A stretch of DNA of 35,836 bases, from contig JAHEJP010000009.1 of assembly GCA_024638855.1 (NCBI GenBank), positions 1-35,836 of the forward strand, given 5' to 3'. Source of the DNA: Chloroflexota bacterium. GTDB taxonomy: Bacteria; Chloroflexota; Anaerolineae; Promineifilales; Promineifilaceae. Positions 1-7,906 of this stretch are shown one piece after another. A program made the translations under genes and the position numbers. The notes beneath the pieces were generated by a model. The model saw nothing but the letters and a program-made list of their open reading frames with translations. It did not search any database and was not told where the DNA came from. Position 1 is the first letter of the stretch. Each line of letters starts with the position of its first letter.

Positions 1-465
1 AGAGCTGTGATCATTGCCGCTGACACGACTGTCGTTATGAATGGGCAACGGATGAACAAACCAGCGAATGCCGGTGAAGCCTACAGGATGTTGCTTTTGT
101 TACGCGGCCGGATCCACCAAGTTTATACCGGCATCGTCGTTACCGATCGAGCCTCTGGCCAGTTTGTAACCGACGTAGCCATTATCAACGTGCCGATGCG
201 TGCTTATACCGGTGCCGAGATCGCTGCTTATGTAGCAACTGGTGACCCGTTAGATAAAGCTGGCGCTTATGCCATCCAGAACCCAGAGTTCCAGCCTGTA
301 TCTGGCTTGTCTGGTTGTTTTGCAGGCGTCGTTGGCTTACCCCTCTGCCATCTCGTTCGATCCTTAAATAAAGTGGGTGTGTCCGTTTCAGTCGACATTG
401 CCGCCGTTTGTCAGGCTTTCCATCGATATGATTGCCCGGTTTACCAGAATATTCTGGAGAATTAG
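1..465 (+). CDS. maf: Maf-family nucleoside triphosphate pyrophosphatase (5' end cut off)
   Basis: Maf proteins hydrolyse non-canonical or excess nucleoside triphosphates to monophosphates in the cytoplasm. The frame is open from the first base, so the true start lies left of the window; the GTG at 7 is internal. Visible family motifs are the AADTTVV strand, a KP turn, the RGRIHQVYTG segment and the C-terminal DKAGAYAIQ motif, which carries the conserved acidic and lysine residues of the active site. About 154 residues are present against roughly 190-200 for the family, so only the N-terminal loop region is missing. It ends in TAG and is followed by about 200 bases without a gene. Family assignment is firm; substrate preference cannot be read from the sequence. 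Confidence 0.9.
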   Translation, partial: RAVIIAADTTVVMNGQRMNKPANAGEAYRMLLLLRGRIHQVYTGIVVTDRASGQFVTDVAIINVPMRAYTGAEIAAYVATGDPLDKAGAYAIQNPEFQPVSGLSGCFAGVVGLPLCHLVRSLNKVGVSVSVDIAAVCQAFHRYDCPVYQNILEN

Positions 466-644
466 CCTCAAATTAGGTCTTGGTTAACCATAATAGTTCA
501 AATTGAAGCCTGAAATACAACACAACTATTTTTCCTCTGGCGCGAAGTCGAAAAATCTGGCAAAATATATAAACATAAGATCAGATAATTTGGTTAGGAT
601 ATGTGCCAGTTGGATTTTTTTTAGGAGTCGTGTTGAATAGCTGA

Positions 645-666
645 ATTGCCAATCGGCAATGGAGGG
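645..666 (+). promoter_or_regulatory. Hairpin touching a strong ribosome binding site
   Basis: ATTGCC (645-650), loop AATC and GGCAAT (655-660) form a perfect 6-bp inverted repeat that ends directly against GGAGGG (661-666). That ribosome binding site is about 8 bases from the ATG at 675 but only 2 bases from the ATG at 669. It therefore favours the second start. A hairpin next to the binding site could modulate translation; this is inference. Confidence 0.4.
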
Positions 667-674
667 AAATGATC

Positions 675-1748
675 ATGGCGGATACGAACGAAATGTTGCA
701 GCAGGCTATCGCCGCCGCGAGAGCCGGAAAAACCGCTGAAGCCAAAGTGTTAGTGGATCACATTATTGCCGACGACCCTGATAACCCGCATGCTCTTTTT
801 CTGCGAGGCATGTTGGCCGAAAATCAGGATGAGCAGCGAGAATACATGGATCAGGTCCTGTCCATCGATCCCGAACATAGAGCGGCTAAGAAACGAATGG
901 CCCAGCTAGAAGAGCAAACAAAGGTCGAAGTTCCGGCCGAGCCAGTTGCTGAGGTAGAGCCAATCGAAGAGGAAGTTCTGGTCGAACCGGAAATAAAAAC
1001 CCCTATCGACGAGACAGTTGTTGCCGCGACCGTTGTGGCCGATGAGGTCATCGAAGATGGTTTTGAAGAAACCGTCATTGTCGATATTCCTGAATTACCG
1101 GTGGAAGACGAACCAGAAGCGGAAGAACTAATTTTTCCATTTGAAGAAGAAGACGAACTCACTTTTGAAGAAATCGAAGAAGCTCCTTTTGAAGGCATTG
1201 CAGAAACCGCAGTTGCAACATCTGCCGTTGATGAACTGCCCGAGGTCGAAACACCGGTTGAAGACGATATCCCTGAGTGGCTCTTTGAAGAAGCGAGAAG
1301 TGAAGAAGAATTGCTAGAGATCGACGAAACGCAGTTATGGGCTGATGAAACTGAAGCTGGAAAGGAAGAGCTACCTGACTGGCTTCAAGAAGATACGGCA
1401 ATCAAGTACGAGGATGTTGGATCCGAGGATGAGCTGGTGTTCCCTCCTGGGGACTTCGAAGAGGAATTATTTGCAGCTGAGCCTGATGAGTCGCCTGTAG
1501 TTGAGATTGACGAAGAGGATATTACCTTTGCAGCTGCTGCAGCTGCGCCACTTGTAGTAGATGAAGTAACGGCAGACGAATCTCTGCCGGATATTGAGCC
1601 AGCAGCTGTTAAAGAACCTGCAAAAAAAGAGTCACCTAAGAAGAAAAAATCAGGTCGAGGCCTCGAAATCTTACTGGTCGTACTGATCATCGTTGCCGTG
1701 ATAGTAGTCGGCGCACTAGCTTTTTTGATCATCAACCCGCCCGCCTAG
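675..1748 (+). CDS. Acidic TPR-like protein with C-terminal membrane anchor
   Basis: Function not recognised. The N-terminal 70 residues are helical and resemble one or two TPR units, with an Ala-rich helix, an ADDPDNPHALFLRG turn and a SIDPEHRAAKKRM helix. Residues of about 80-320 are extremely acidic, with runs of Glu/Asp and few bases, and are probably disordered. A basic stretch (KKESPKKKKSGRG) is then followed by a single hydrophobic helix of about 24 residues and a very short tail, so the protein should sit in the cytoplasm tethered by its C-terminus. An ATG two codons upstream (669) is too close to the GGAGGG at 661-666, so I take the second ATG. It is convergent with kbl. The design suggests a membrane-bound protein-binding scaffold; this is inference. 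Confidence 0.8.
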   Translation: MADTNEMLQQAIAAARAGKTAEAKVLVDHIIADDPDNPHALFLRGMLAENQDEQREYMDQVLSIDPEHRAAKKRMAQLEEQTKVEVPAEPVAEVEPIEEEVLVEPEIKTPIDETVVAATVVADEVIEDGFEETVIVDIPELPVEDEPEAEELIFPFEEEDELTFEEIEEAPFEGIAETAVATSAVDELPEVETPVEDDIPEWLFEEARSEEELLEIDETQLWADETEAGKEELPDWLQEDTAIKYEDVGSEDELVFPPGDFEEELFAAEPDESPVVEIDEEDITFAAAAAAPLVVDEVTADESLPDIEPAAVKEPAKKESPKKKKSGRGLEILLVVLIIVAVIVVGALAFLIINPPA

Positions 1749-1861
1749 TAAATTTAGACGCGCTAATTAGGAGCCTGGATTCAGATCCAATCAGGATGTT
1801 CTTTCCTGGATGGAATTTATATTAGTGCTACTCGGGCTTGTGTTCTACATGGCTAGCTTAC

Positions 1862-3043
1862 TCAGGAAATAACGCCAAGAGCCCGGCCGACCTTACCAAA
1901 TATATCCAACGCCTCTTCTAAATCGGCGCTGCTGTGGGCAGCCGAATTCATGACCCGTATGCGAGCTTTGCCCCGTGGAACGGTGGGAAAGCCAATGGCC
2001 ATAGCGAAGATGCCATTTTTTAGCAACTGGTGGCTAAAATCCTGGGCCAAAGGAGCCTCACCCAACATAACTGGCACGATAGGTGTTTGGCTAAAGCCTG
2101 TGTCAAAGCCCATAATCTGCAAGCCATCCCTGAAAATTGCCGCGTTTTCCCATAACCTATCGACTAATTCAGTAGACTCCTCCAATAGATTTACAGCTTC
2201 AATACAAGCAGCAGTGTCGGGCACAGTCATGGCGCTGGAAAAAAGGAACGGCCGGCCGCGCTGGCGTAACCAATCAACGATGACCTGTTTACCGGCAACC
2301 ATGCCACCAACGACCCCAAAAGCCTTGCTCAGGGTACCAACCTCCACATCAACCCGGCCATGCAGATCAAAGTGATCGACAATCCCCCGCCCCCCCTTGC
2401 CCAAAACACCTTCACCATGCGCATCGTCGACCATAATCAGGATGTCATTCTCTTCGGCTACCAGACAGATTTCATCAAGAGGAGCAATATCACCATCCAT
2501 GCTAAAAACGCCATCAGTGACGATGAGTCGGCGACCGAAATCCTTTGTCTCAGCCACTTTTCGCCGCAGGTCGGCCGGATCATTGTGATTATAACGGACG
2601 ACATTCGCACGACTTAGCCGGCAACCGTCGATAATGCTGGCATGGTTCAATTCATCGGAAAAGATGACATCACCCTTGCCAACCAGGGCCGGAATGGTTG
2701 CCAGGTTGGCGCAAAATCCACTTTGGAAAGAGATGCAGGCTTCAGCACGCTTAAATTCAGCCAATCTCTGTTCTAGCTGAATATGTAAGCTCATCGTGCC
2801 GGCAATAGTTCTTACGGCTCCTGGGCCAACCCCAAAACTATTGATCGCTTCTTGAGCCGCTACTCGCAAGCGGGGGTGGTTGGCCAAGCCCAGGTAATTG
2901 TTGGCACAGAAGTTTAGCAATTCCCGACCGTCGATGGTAACCCAGGCATCCATTGGCGAATCAATAGTCCTGATCGTCGTGTACAAACCAGCTTGCTTCA
3001 GGCCGGCGATTTCTTCTAGGATCCATTCTGTTTTGTTACTCAT
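1862..3043 (-). CDS. kbl: Glycine C-acetyltransferase (2-amino-3-ketobutyrate CoA ligase)
   Basis: A pyridoxal-phosphate enzyme of the alpha-oxoamine synthase family. It joins glycine and acetyl-CoA reversibly to 2-amino-3-ketobutyrate in threonine breakdown. The 393-residue length matches Kbl. Typical motifs are [15 protein letters not shown] near residues 43-57, the [10 protein letters not shown] segment near 105, VDDAHGEG (205-212, cofactor-binding Asp and His) and GTLSKAFG with the Schiff-base lysine at 240. KBL and 8-amino-7-oxononanoate synthase are close relatives, but the N-terminal CANNYLG signature and overall length favour KBL. No threonine dehydrogenase gene is adjacent. An AAAGGA ribosome binding site lies 6 bases before the ATG, and an extended -10 promoter lies upstream at 3094-3102. 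Confidence 0.9.
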   Translation of the reverse strand: MSNKTEWILEEIAGLKQAGLYTTIRTIDSPMDAWVTIDGRELLNFCANNYLGLANHPRLRVAAQEAINSFGVGPGAVRTIAGTMSLHIQLEQRLAEFKRAEACISFQSGFCANLATIPALVGKGDVIFSDELNHASIIDGCRLSRANVVRYNHNDPADLRRKVAETKDFGRRLIVTDGVFSMDGDIAPLDEICLVAEENDILIMVDDAHGEGVLGKGGRGIVDHFDLHGRVDVEVGTLSKAFGVVGGMVAGKQVIVDWLRQRGRPFLFSSAMTVPDTAACIEAVNLLEESTELVDRLWENAAIFRDGLQIMGFDTGFSQTPIVPVMLGEAPLAQDFSHQLLKNGIFAMAIGFPTVPRGKARIRVMNSAAHSSADLEEALDIFGKVGRALGVIS

Positions 3044-3093
3044 CGCTTGTCCTTTCTGATTTCTTCTCTGATGGTGAATCAGTTCCTACAGCC

Positions 3094-3102
3094 ATTATAC
3101 CA
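3094..3102 (-). promoter_or_regulatory. Extended -10 promoter of kbl
   Basis: On the minus strand the sequence reads TGGTATAAT, a perfect -10 hexamer preceded by the TGn extension. No good -35 is present, as expected for extended -10 promoters. Transcription should start near 3087, giving a leader of about 44 bases that carries the AAAGGA ribosome binding site. Confidence 0.6.
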
Positions 3103-3232
3103 CCCGTGGAATTCAGCTGAATAATTTTTATGCTCAGCGACTGTAAAACTGTTCCTAGAAAATCGGTTTCCAATACCTGACTTTGTCTTGGTCATCTTAT
3201 TGTTCCACCACCCACTTTTACCAATCACATCT

Positions 3233-3988
3233 TTACATCTTTGTTGGGAAATCGAAAAATCGCCTTTCGAGACCGAATTTTTCGGCGAGATGTTGGCCTA
3301 AAGCCTTTACCCCTATGGTTTCGGTCGCATAATGTCCGCCATAAATGATATTCAAACCATAATCAGAGGCTGACCAATAGTAGGTGTGGGAAGTCTCTCC
3401 TGTCAGAAAAGTATCTGCCCCCAACTCCCGGGCTGCAGCTACTTCGTCGGCACCGAATCCGGAAATGATCGCCACTTTATGAACCGTTTCCGGCCCGTGA
3501 GCCAGAACACGTGCTTCAGTTTGCAGCTTGTCGTCGATCAACGCGGTAAGGTCTATGAGCGATCGCGGGCGAGCCAACGATCCAAAAACCCCTATAGACG
3601 TGCCCTTCACCGGGCACCACCATTCCTCAATACTTAAGCCGATCATGGACGCCAATAGGGCATTATTGCCGACCTCAGGATGGGCATCAAGCGCCAAATG
3701 AGCCGAATAAAGGTTCAAGCCCTTCTGCAAAAGAAGCTTCACACGACGGCCGAATGGACCAGCGATTGGCTGTACTTCACGCCATAAGATACCGTGATGG
3801 ACTAGCAACATATCGGCTTGCCAATCCGAAGCGGCCTCAATGACTGCCGGGGCTGTATCCACAGCTAGCGCCAGGCGTGTTATGGCTTCGTTATCAGCTT
3901 CAACTTGCAGACCTTGAGGACCATAATCCTCGATGGTCCTGATCCCTAAGTATTCGTCCATATAAGCTACCAATTCATCCCTATCCAT
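3233..3988 (-). CDS. Nif3-like dinuclear metal centre protein (DUF34)
   Basis: Member of the Nif3/DUF34 family, cytoplasmic proteins with a two-metal site and a still disputed role (often annotated GTP cyclohydrolase I type 2 homolog). The metal ligands are in place: the LLVHHGILW pair H64/H65, D101 and H103 in LALDAHPEVGNN, and H219/E223 in GGHYATETIG. The 251 residues match the short form without the inserted PII-like domain. The longest open frame begins at 4006, but AGAGGT lies 5 bases before the ATG at 3988 and the protein from there (MDRDELVAYM) fits the family N-terminus, so I use 3988. It is divergent from the HNH gene. Annotation as a family member is firm; the reaction is unknown. 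Confidence 0.87.
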   Translation of the reverse strand: MDRDELVAYMDEYLGIRTIEDYGPQGLQVEADNEAITRLALAVDTAPAVIEAASDWQADMLLVHHGILWREVQPIAGPFGRRVKLLLQKGLNLYSAHLALDAHPEVGNNALLASMIGLSIEEWWCPVKGTSIGVFGSLARPRSLIDLTALIDDKLQTEARVLAHGPETVHKVAIISGFGADEVAAARELGADTFLTGETSHTYYWSASDYGLNIIYGGHYATETIGVKALGQHLAEKFGLERRFFDFPTKM

Positions 3989-4023
3989 GATCACCTCTTT
4001 CGACATTCTCTATCTGATGGAGA

Positions 4024-4053
4024 TTGGCACTTTACCTTTCCCCATGCTATACT
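4024..4053 (+). promoter_or_regulatory. Sigma70-type promoter giving a nearly leaderless HNH transcript
   Basis: TTGGCA (4024-4029), an 18-base spacer and TATACT (4048-4053). The predicted start of transcription near 4060 is only about 4 bases before the ATG at 4064, leaving no room for a ribosome binding site. The mRNA should be leaderless or almost so. Confidence 0.6.
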
Positions 4054-4063
4054 TTTTGCCATT

Positions 4064-4585
4064 ATGTCACCAGTTGACAAATTGAATGAGCCGGTGCTTA
4101 TTCTAAACGTTAACTACGAGCCGCTGCACGTTTGCAATACCAAGCGGGCTCTTGCCCTGGTCTTTAAAGGCAAGGCGGATATCTTGCTAAATGGCCGGGG
4201 TAAAATCCACAGCGCAACGGCCGAATACGATATCCCCTCAGTTATAAAATTAGACTATATGGTCAAGCGGCCGCGCCTTCACGTCAGTTTGACTAAGCGA
4301 GAAATCCTGCGTCGGGATGATTTTACTTGCCAGTATTGTGGTCGCAAATCCCATGCCTTGACTGTTGATCACGTAACTCCGCGTCGACTGGGTGGGGTTC
4401 ACACATGGACCAACGTAGTTGCAGCCTGCCCTCCTTGCAATCGGCGTAAAGGTGGCAAAACGCCGGAAAACGCGAACATGCGCTTAAGGCGCCTTCCATT
4501 TCAGCCCAGTGCGTCCGCCCAATACCGTTTTGGTCACCACTTGGCGTCCCATAAAGAATGGGAACAGTTTATTCAGGGTTGGTAA
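4064..4585 (+). CDS. HNH endonuclease family protein
   Basis: A 173-residue protein with an HNH nuclease fold in its C-terminal half. The first zinc-knuckle pair is C89/C92 (CQYC). The catalytic DH is at 102-103, the central Asn at N117 (TWTN) and the second knuckle at C122/C125 (CPPCNRRKGG). The N-terminal LILNVNYEPLHVCNTKRAL segment is the hallmark of a widespread stand-alone subfamily found in actinobacteria, cyanobacteria and Chloroflexota. These are often called HNH endonucleases, but their natural role is unclear and they are not tied to restriction systems. No intron, phage or methylase gene is next to it. It appears to be translated from a leaderless message. Confidence 0.88.
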   Translation: MSPVDKLNEPVLILNVNYEPLHVCNTKRALALVFKGKADILLNGRGKIHSATAEYDIPSVIKLDYMVKRPRLHVSLTKREILRRDDFTCQYCGRKSHALTVDHVTPRRLGGVHTWTNVVAACPPCNRRKGGKTPENANMRLRRLPFQPSASAQYRFGHHLASHKEWEQFIQGW

Positions 4586-4635
4586 AACCTTAGCCTGCAA
4601 CTGTTTACTGTCTCCAATAAATGATCATCTGGCGC

Positions 4636-5133
4636 TCAATCGCCACTGCCCGTATTTCTTCGCTTTTCCTCTTTATTTTGAGCCAACGCCACGATCCTGT
4701 TTAAGCCATTCTCGACAAGTTTTGTCACTTCGGTGACCATGGCTTCATATGCTGGTCTTGGTTCGCCGTACGGATCGTACACACTGTATCCTGGTCCGCT
4801 CATTTCACTGAGAGTGTAGATTTTGTTAGCCAGATCAGGAAATTCAGTGCGAAGTGCCTCCATATGACCCAATTCCAGGCAAAGGATCAAATCCGCCCAT
4901 TCTAGTAGGTTCCTATTTACCAGTTGCGATCTATGATTCGTTATGTCAAGCCCCTGTTCTGCCAGGACTTCGATGCTGTAATCAGAAGCAGATTGGCCAG
5001 AAGTCGCCCAAGTACCGGCCGAGGCTACTTTCCAATCATTAAGTCCCTGCAGATGGAGGCGATCACGAATAACTGATTCACCAACCGGCGAGCGGCAAAT
5101 ATTAGCTGTACAAACCACCAGAATATTAGCCAT
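4636..5133 (-). CDS. Low-molecular-weight protein tyrosine phosphatase family protein
   Basis: The N-terminus carries the CX5R phosphate loop (C8 to R14, CTANICRS) that defines low-molecular-weight tyrosine phosphatases and arsenate reductases. The general-acid DP motif is at D120 (VYDPYGEP). At 165 residues it is the usual length. In bacteria these enzymes dephosphorylate tyrosine kinases of polysaccharide export or other phosphoproteins. No BY-kinase is visible here, so the substrate is unknown; a sugar- or arginine-phosphate role (as in YwlE) is possible because the residue after the first Cys is Thr. The ATG comes 3 bases after the stop of the upstream gene, so the two are translationally coupled; that stop region also provides a GGAG ribosome binding site. 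Confidence 0.86.
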   Translation of the reverse strand: MANILVVCTANICRSPVGESVIRDRLHLQGLNDWKVASAGTWATSGQSASDYSIEVLAEQGLDITNHRSQLVNRNLLEWADLILCLELGHMEALRTEFPDLANKIYTLSEMSGPGYSVYDPYGEPRPAYEAMVTEVTKLVENGLNRIVALAQNKEEKRRNTGSGD

Positions 5134-5136
5134 TTA

Positions 5137-6243
5137 TCAATTGTCTCCTGTTTTCCCTTGTAATAAATCACTTAGTGCAAACAAGTCGCCAGAAAGGAGG
5201 CCGTGTCCGCCAAAGATGATGGGGATCGGCGCTTCCAATGCGCCGATTGTAAACGTACGCAGCCATGAGTCTTGGATCTGATCGACTATGCCCAAATCTG
5301 AATTGAATCGGTCATTATCGGCCGGCCAATGCCCCCGGTGAGCCAATAAGACTCGGGTATCTATCAGGGCAGCCTGAACCTGTTGGGCGAGCGTATTGAA
5401 GAAGGATTGCAGACCTACAGCGTCTATATACGCACCCAAATACGAATAAACCTCACCTCGAGCCAACCGGCCGCTGGAGACCATGCCGCGTTCCTCAGAT
5501 ATGACTCGAATCCAACAACGGGTCACTTGATTGATTGCCCGCCATGCATCTGGACCCAGTCTGCCAGCGATGAGTACCTGACTAGCCGGCCTGGCCAAGA
5601 CCTCTAGGAGCGCTTCCAGTTTAGATGTATCAATGGCCAATTGGGTCAGGCAACCTTCGAGTTGAGGTTTAGTTTTTGGATGTAAGCGTAGGACCAGCAG
5701 ATCAGCTGGCGTGTCAATATCTAACCGGCTTGCGGCCGAAGGCGGCAAAGTAAGCAAAGGCAACCCAGCTTCTGTCGACAAGACCCAACCAAGCATGTTA
5801 TCAAGAGGCAAGCGTTCGTGTAAGTCAACGAGCAGCCGCGCCGGTACGACGCCGGCCCAGTCGCTGGCAAATTGGTTGTTCGTGAGGATGCATTCTTCCA
5901 CACCTGCTAATTTCTCCAATAACGCCCCCATTACCGAATATTCCAGCAACGGGGCTGAGCCCCCACCGAAATAAAATAAGCGCTTAACCTGAAAACGCTG
6001 CACGATCTCTGCCAGAAATCGACCGACGTGGATGGATCCGGCCGGACTTTGAATGTAATCAATTGGTACATCTCCTGCTAGTTCGCCGATTTCTGGCGAT
6101 ACGAAAATAACGCGTTCTACCAGGTCAAAGCTAGCGATTTGCCGAACCAGGTCCCTGGCGGCTGCACGTCGGGCCATTTGCACCCAAGAAGTTGCAGATG
6201 GCTCATTCGGCTGTGCTCCAACCATGATAACAGCAGTAATCAT
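5137..6243 (-). CDS. Unrecognised nucleotidyltransferase-like protein
   Basis: A 368-residue cytoplasmic protein. The N-terminus (MITAVIMVGAQ) reads as the first strand of a Rossmann-like sugar or cofactor nucleotidyltransferase, and a LDIDTPADLLVL segment near residue 195 resembles the IDTPEDL motif common in MobA/CofC-like transferases. The usual GGxxxRxG signature is not obvious, so activity may be lost or different. The second half (residues 210-368) has an FGGHGLLSGDLFALSDLL tail and no recognised domain. The open frame extends to a TTG at 6270, but that would start inside the terminator of the upstream operon (6256-6287), so the ATG at 6243 is chosen. It forms a two-gene unit with the phosphatase. 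Function unknown. Confidence 0.7.
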   Translation of the reverse strand: MITAVIMVGAQPNEPSATSWVQMARRAAARDLVRQIASFDLVERVIFVSPEIGELAGDVPIDYIQSPAGSIHVGRFLAEIVQRFQVKRLFYFGGGSAPLLEYSVMGALLEKLAGVEECILTNNQFASDWAGVVPARLLVDLHERLPLDNMLGWVLSTEAGLPLLTLPPSAASRLDIDTPADLLVLRLHPKTKPQLEGCLTQLAIDTSKLEALLEVLARPASQVLIAGRLGPDAWRAINQVTRCWIRVISEERGMVSSGRLARGEVYSYLGAYIDAVGLQSFFNTLAQQVQAALIDTRVLLAHRGHWPADNDRFNSDLGIVDQIQDSWLRTFTIGALEAPIPIIFGGHGLLSGDLFALSDLLQGKTGDN

Positions 6244-6255
6244 CGTCTTGCTGAC

Positions 6256-6287
6256 AAAAAAAGAGGGCAATCTCTAAATGACTGCCC
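6256..6287 (-). terminator. Rho-independent terminator after hpf
   Basis: Read on the minus strand: GGGCAGTC, a 7-base loop, GATTGCCC (8-bp stem with one G-U pair), then TC and seven T residues. It closes the tad/comF/hpf transcription direction and separates it from the next gene pair. Confidence 0.8.
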
Positions 6288-6460
6288 CATTTGCGGTTCC
6301 TCGTCTCTAATCAACTAAAAATCAATCGGGCGATCGTTATTCCAATACTTGCCCCAGCATACGCTCCGATTCCAAAACAAGAGATCTTTTTGATTACTCG
6401 GTTATTTGTGTAGCGCCACTTCAGGGTAACAGTCCTAGCCAGGTGTTATAGAAGGACCAT

Positions 6461-7039
6461 TTAATCGAATATGGGCTGGAGCAAGCCATAATTCCCATCA
6501 TGTCGCGTATAAACGACATTAACGGCTTCTTCGTCAATATCAAAATAAACAAAGAAACTGTGACCAAGCAATTCCATTTGTTCGATGGCTTCCTCGGGAG
6601 ACATCGGCCGGAGCGGAAAACGCTTCCGCCGAACAATAACTGCTTCTTCATCCTCGTCAAACCCTTCTTCCACCTCCGGCTCAAAGGGCAGCGGCTCACC
6701 CACCAGGTTTTCGTCAACACCGCCACCGCTACGTCGGTCTCGAATACGCTTGCCTCGATACCGTTTAATTTGCCTGTATAGCTTATCGACCACGGCGTCA
6801 ATGGCGGCAAAAATATCGTTACTTCGCTCTTCAGCTCGTAAAATGGTTCCTCTATCATCACGAATCGTTATTTGTGCAACCTGTCGCTCAACAGCGCTAC
6901 GAGTATTCTGAGATGATAATTCCACATGCACTTCAGACAAGTTGGGCATGTAGCGATCAAGGCGCGCCGTTTTCTTTTCTATATGTGAATTCAACCTTGG
7001 TGTCAGCTCAACATGGTGTGTGTTAATTGATATTTCCAT
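6461..7039 (-). CDS. hpf: Ribosome hibernation promoting factor, long form
   Basis: A cytoplasmic ribosome-binding protein that dimerises and inactivates 70S ribosomes (100S formation) under stress or starvation. Residues 1 to about 95 form the S30AE/RaiA domain (MEISINTHHVELTPRLNSHI, then the IDAVVDKLYRQIKRYR helix). A charged linker follows, and residues of about 135-190 match the conserved C-terminal dimerisation domain (KRFPLRPMSPEEAIEQMELL, then SFFVYFD and VVYTRHDGNYGLLQP). The 192-residue length identifies the long form. The ribosome binding site GGAGAG lies 6 bases from the ATG. It starts 9 bases after comF ends, a pairing also seen in other bacteria, so co-transcription is likely. 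A strong terminator follows at 6256-6287. Confidence 0.95.
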   Translation of the reverse strand: MEISINTHHVELTPRLNSHIEKKTARLDRYMPNLSEVHVELSSQNTRSAVERQVAQITIRDDRGTILRAEERSNDIFAAIDAVVDKLYRQIKRYRGKRIRDRRSGGGVDENLVGEPLPFEPEVEEGFDEDEEAVIVRRKRFPLRPMSPEEAIEQMELLGHSFFVYFDIDEEAVNVVYTRHDGNYGLLQPIFD

Positions 7040-7048
7040 GGTTCTCTC

Positions 7049-7807
7049 CTATGCAGAAGTGATTACCTGATCCTCAAAAGCAATGGTCAGGCAGTAGGCG
7101 CTTACGGATCGTGCGCCTGCGTCTAGTAATGCGTCAGCGGCCGCTGCCAGCGTTGAACCTGTTGTACATACATCGTCGACAAGTAAGATACGCTTTCCAG
7201 TCACCCTGTTCGAATCAGCTCCAAACGCGCCTCGAACGTTAGCACGTCGCTCACTTGCCGTCAAGCCTAATTGGGGCCTTGTCTGCTTTGATCTGACCAG
7301 CAAAGTCGGATCGCTGATCCAGCCAAATTCATTTTGCATCTCTCGCACCAATAGTTCAGACTGATTATACCCTCGTTGTCGTTGACGTCGCGGATGCAAT
7401 GGAATTGGAAGTACAATATCTACTGGATGTTGCCACTTTGGCCATGCTACAATCATAAGCTCCCCAAGGGGCTCTGACAAGGCGAAATAACCCTGATATT
7501 TCATTTGATGGAGAACACGTCGGACCGGGTTCTTGTGCAATGTTGCTGCCCGGATTTGTTCCAAGGACAATGGTTTACGGCGGCACGCTAAACAAAGAAC
7601 AAGATCATGAGGATTTGGATGGCCGCAAGAGGGACAAATTGGCTCATCCAGCCATTGAACATCCTTCCGGCATTCATGACAAAACAGATCCCCGACACGG
7701 GTACAGCTTGCGCATACAGGGGGAAGGACAGTATTGAGGAGGGTTTTACTAAACCGTCTTAAGCCTTGGCGCCATCGCCGGCTTAAGGGTGAATAGTCGG
7801 TAAACAA
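7049..7807 (-). CDS. comF: ComF-family phosphoribosyltransferase-like protein
   Basis: A 252-residue ComF protein, cytoplasmic and in naturally competent species needed for uptake or processing of transforming DNA. It has the N-terminal zinc finger region with four CxxC pairs (CASC, CHEC, CPSC, CLAC) at about residues 33-80, then a type I phosphoribosyltransferase domain. The PRPP loop ILLVDDVCTTGSTL lies near 208-221, and the LGLTASERRANVRGAF segment is typical of ComF. The start is a TTG at 7807 with only a weak AAGG upstream; an in-frame later start would cut into the region before the zinc finger, so TTG is kept. It lies about 100 bases after tadC and 9 bases before hpf. No comE, comM or dprA genes are in the window. 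Confidence 0.88.
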   Translation of the reverse strand: MFTDYSPLSRRWRQGLRRFSKTLLNTVLPPVCASCTRVGDLFCHECRKDVQWLDEPICPSCGHPNPHDLVLCLACRRKPLSLEQIRAATLHKNPVRRVLHQMKYQGYFALSEPLGELMIVAWPKWQHPVDIVLPIPLHPRRQRQRGYNQSELLVREMQNEFGWISDPTLLVRSKQTRPQLGLTASERRANVRGAFGADSNRVTGKRILLVDDVCTTGSTLAAAADALLDAGARSVSAYCLTIAFEDQVITSA

Positions 7808-7906
7808 CAGGCTAAGGCCTTACCGTGACGAGATTTCACTCGCCCTATGGTGGTACAAATTCAGCACCAACCCAACAATTAGAGGATGAACCTTTTATCC
7901 AGCTTT

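Noticed and set aside
851-1735. Ser-rich minus-strand frames opposite the acidic TPR-like gene
   Set aside because: They are the antisense reading of Glu/Asp codons and have no independent support.
1786-1815. Hairpin-like sequence after the acidic TPR-like gene (about 7 bp with a bulge)
   Set aside because: No T-run follows on either strand, so it is not a convincing terminator.
6311-6445. Minus-strand open frame after hpf ending in a small Gly-rich hydrophobic helix (GIGAYAGASIGITIARLIFS)
   Set aside because: No ATG, GTG or TTG near its 5' end and no ribosome binding site; it may be chance, though the text looks protein-like.
7865-7906. Weak stem after tadC
   Set aside because: Only 4-5 pairs and no T-run in the right place; it does not separate tadC from comF.
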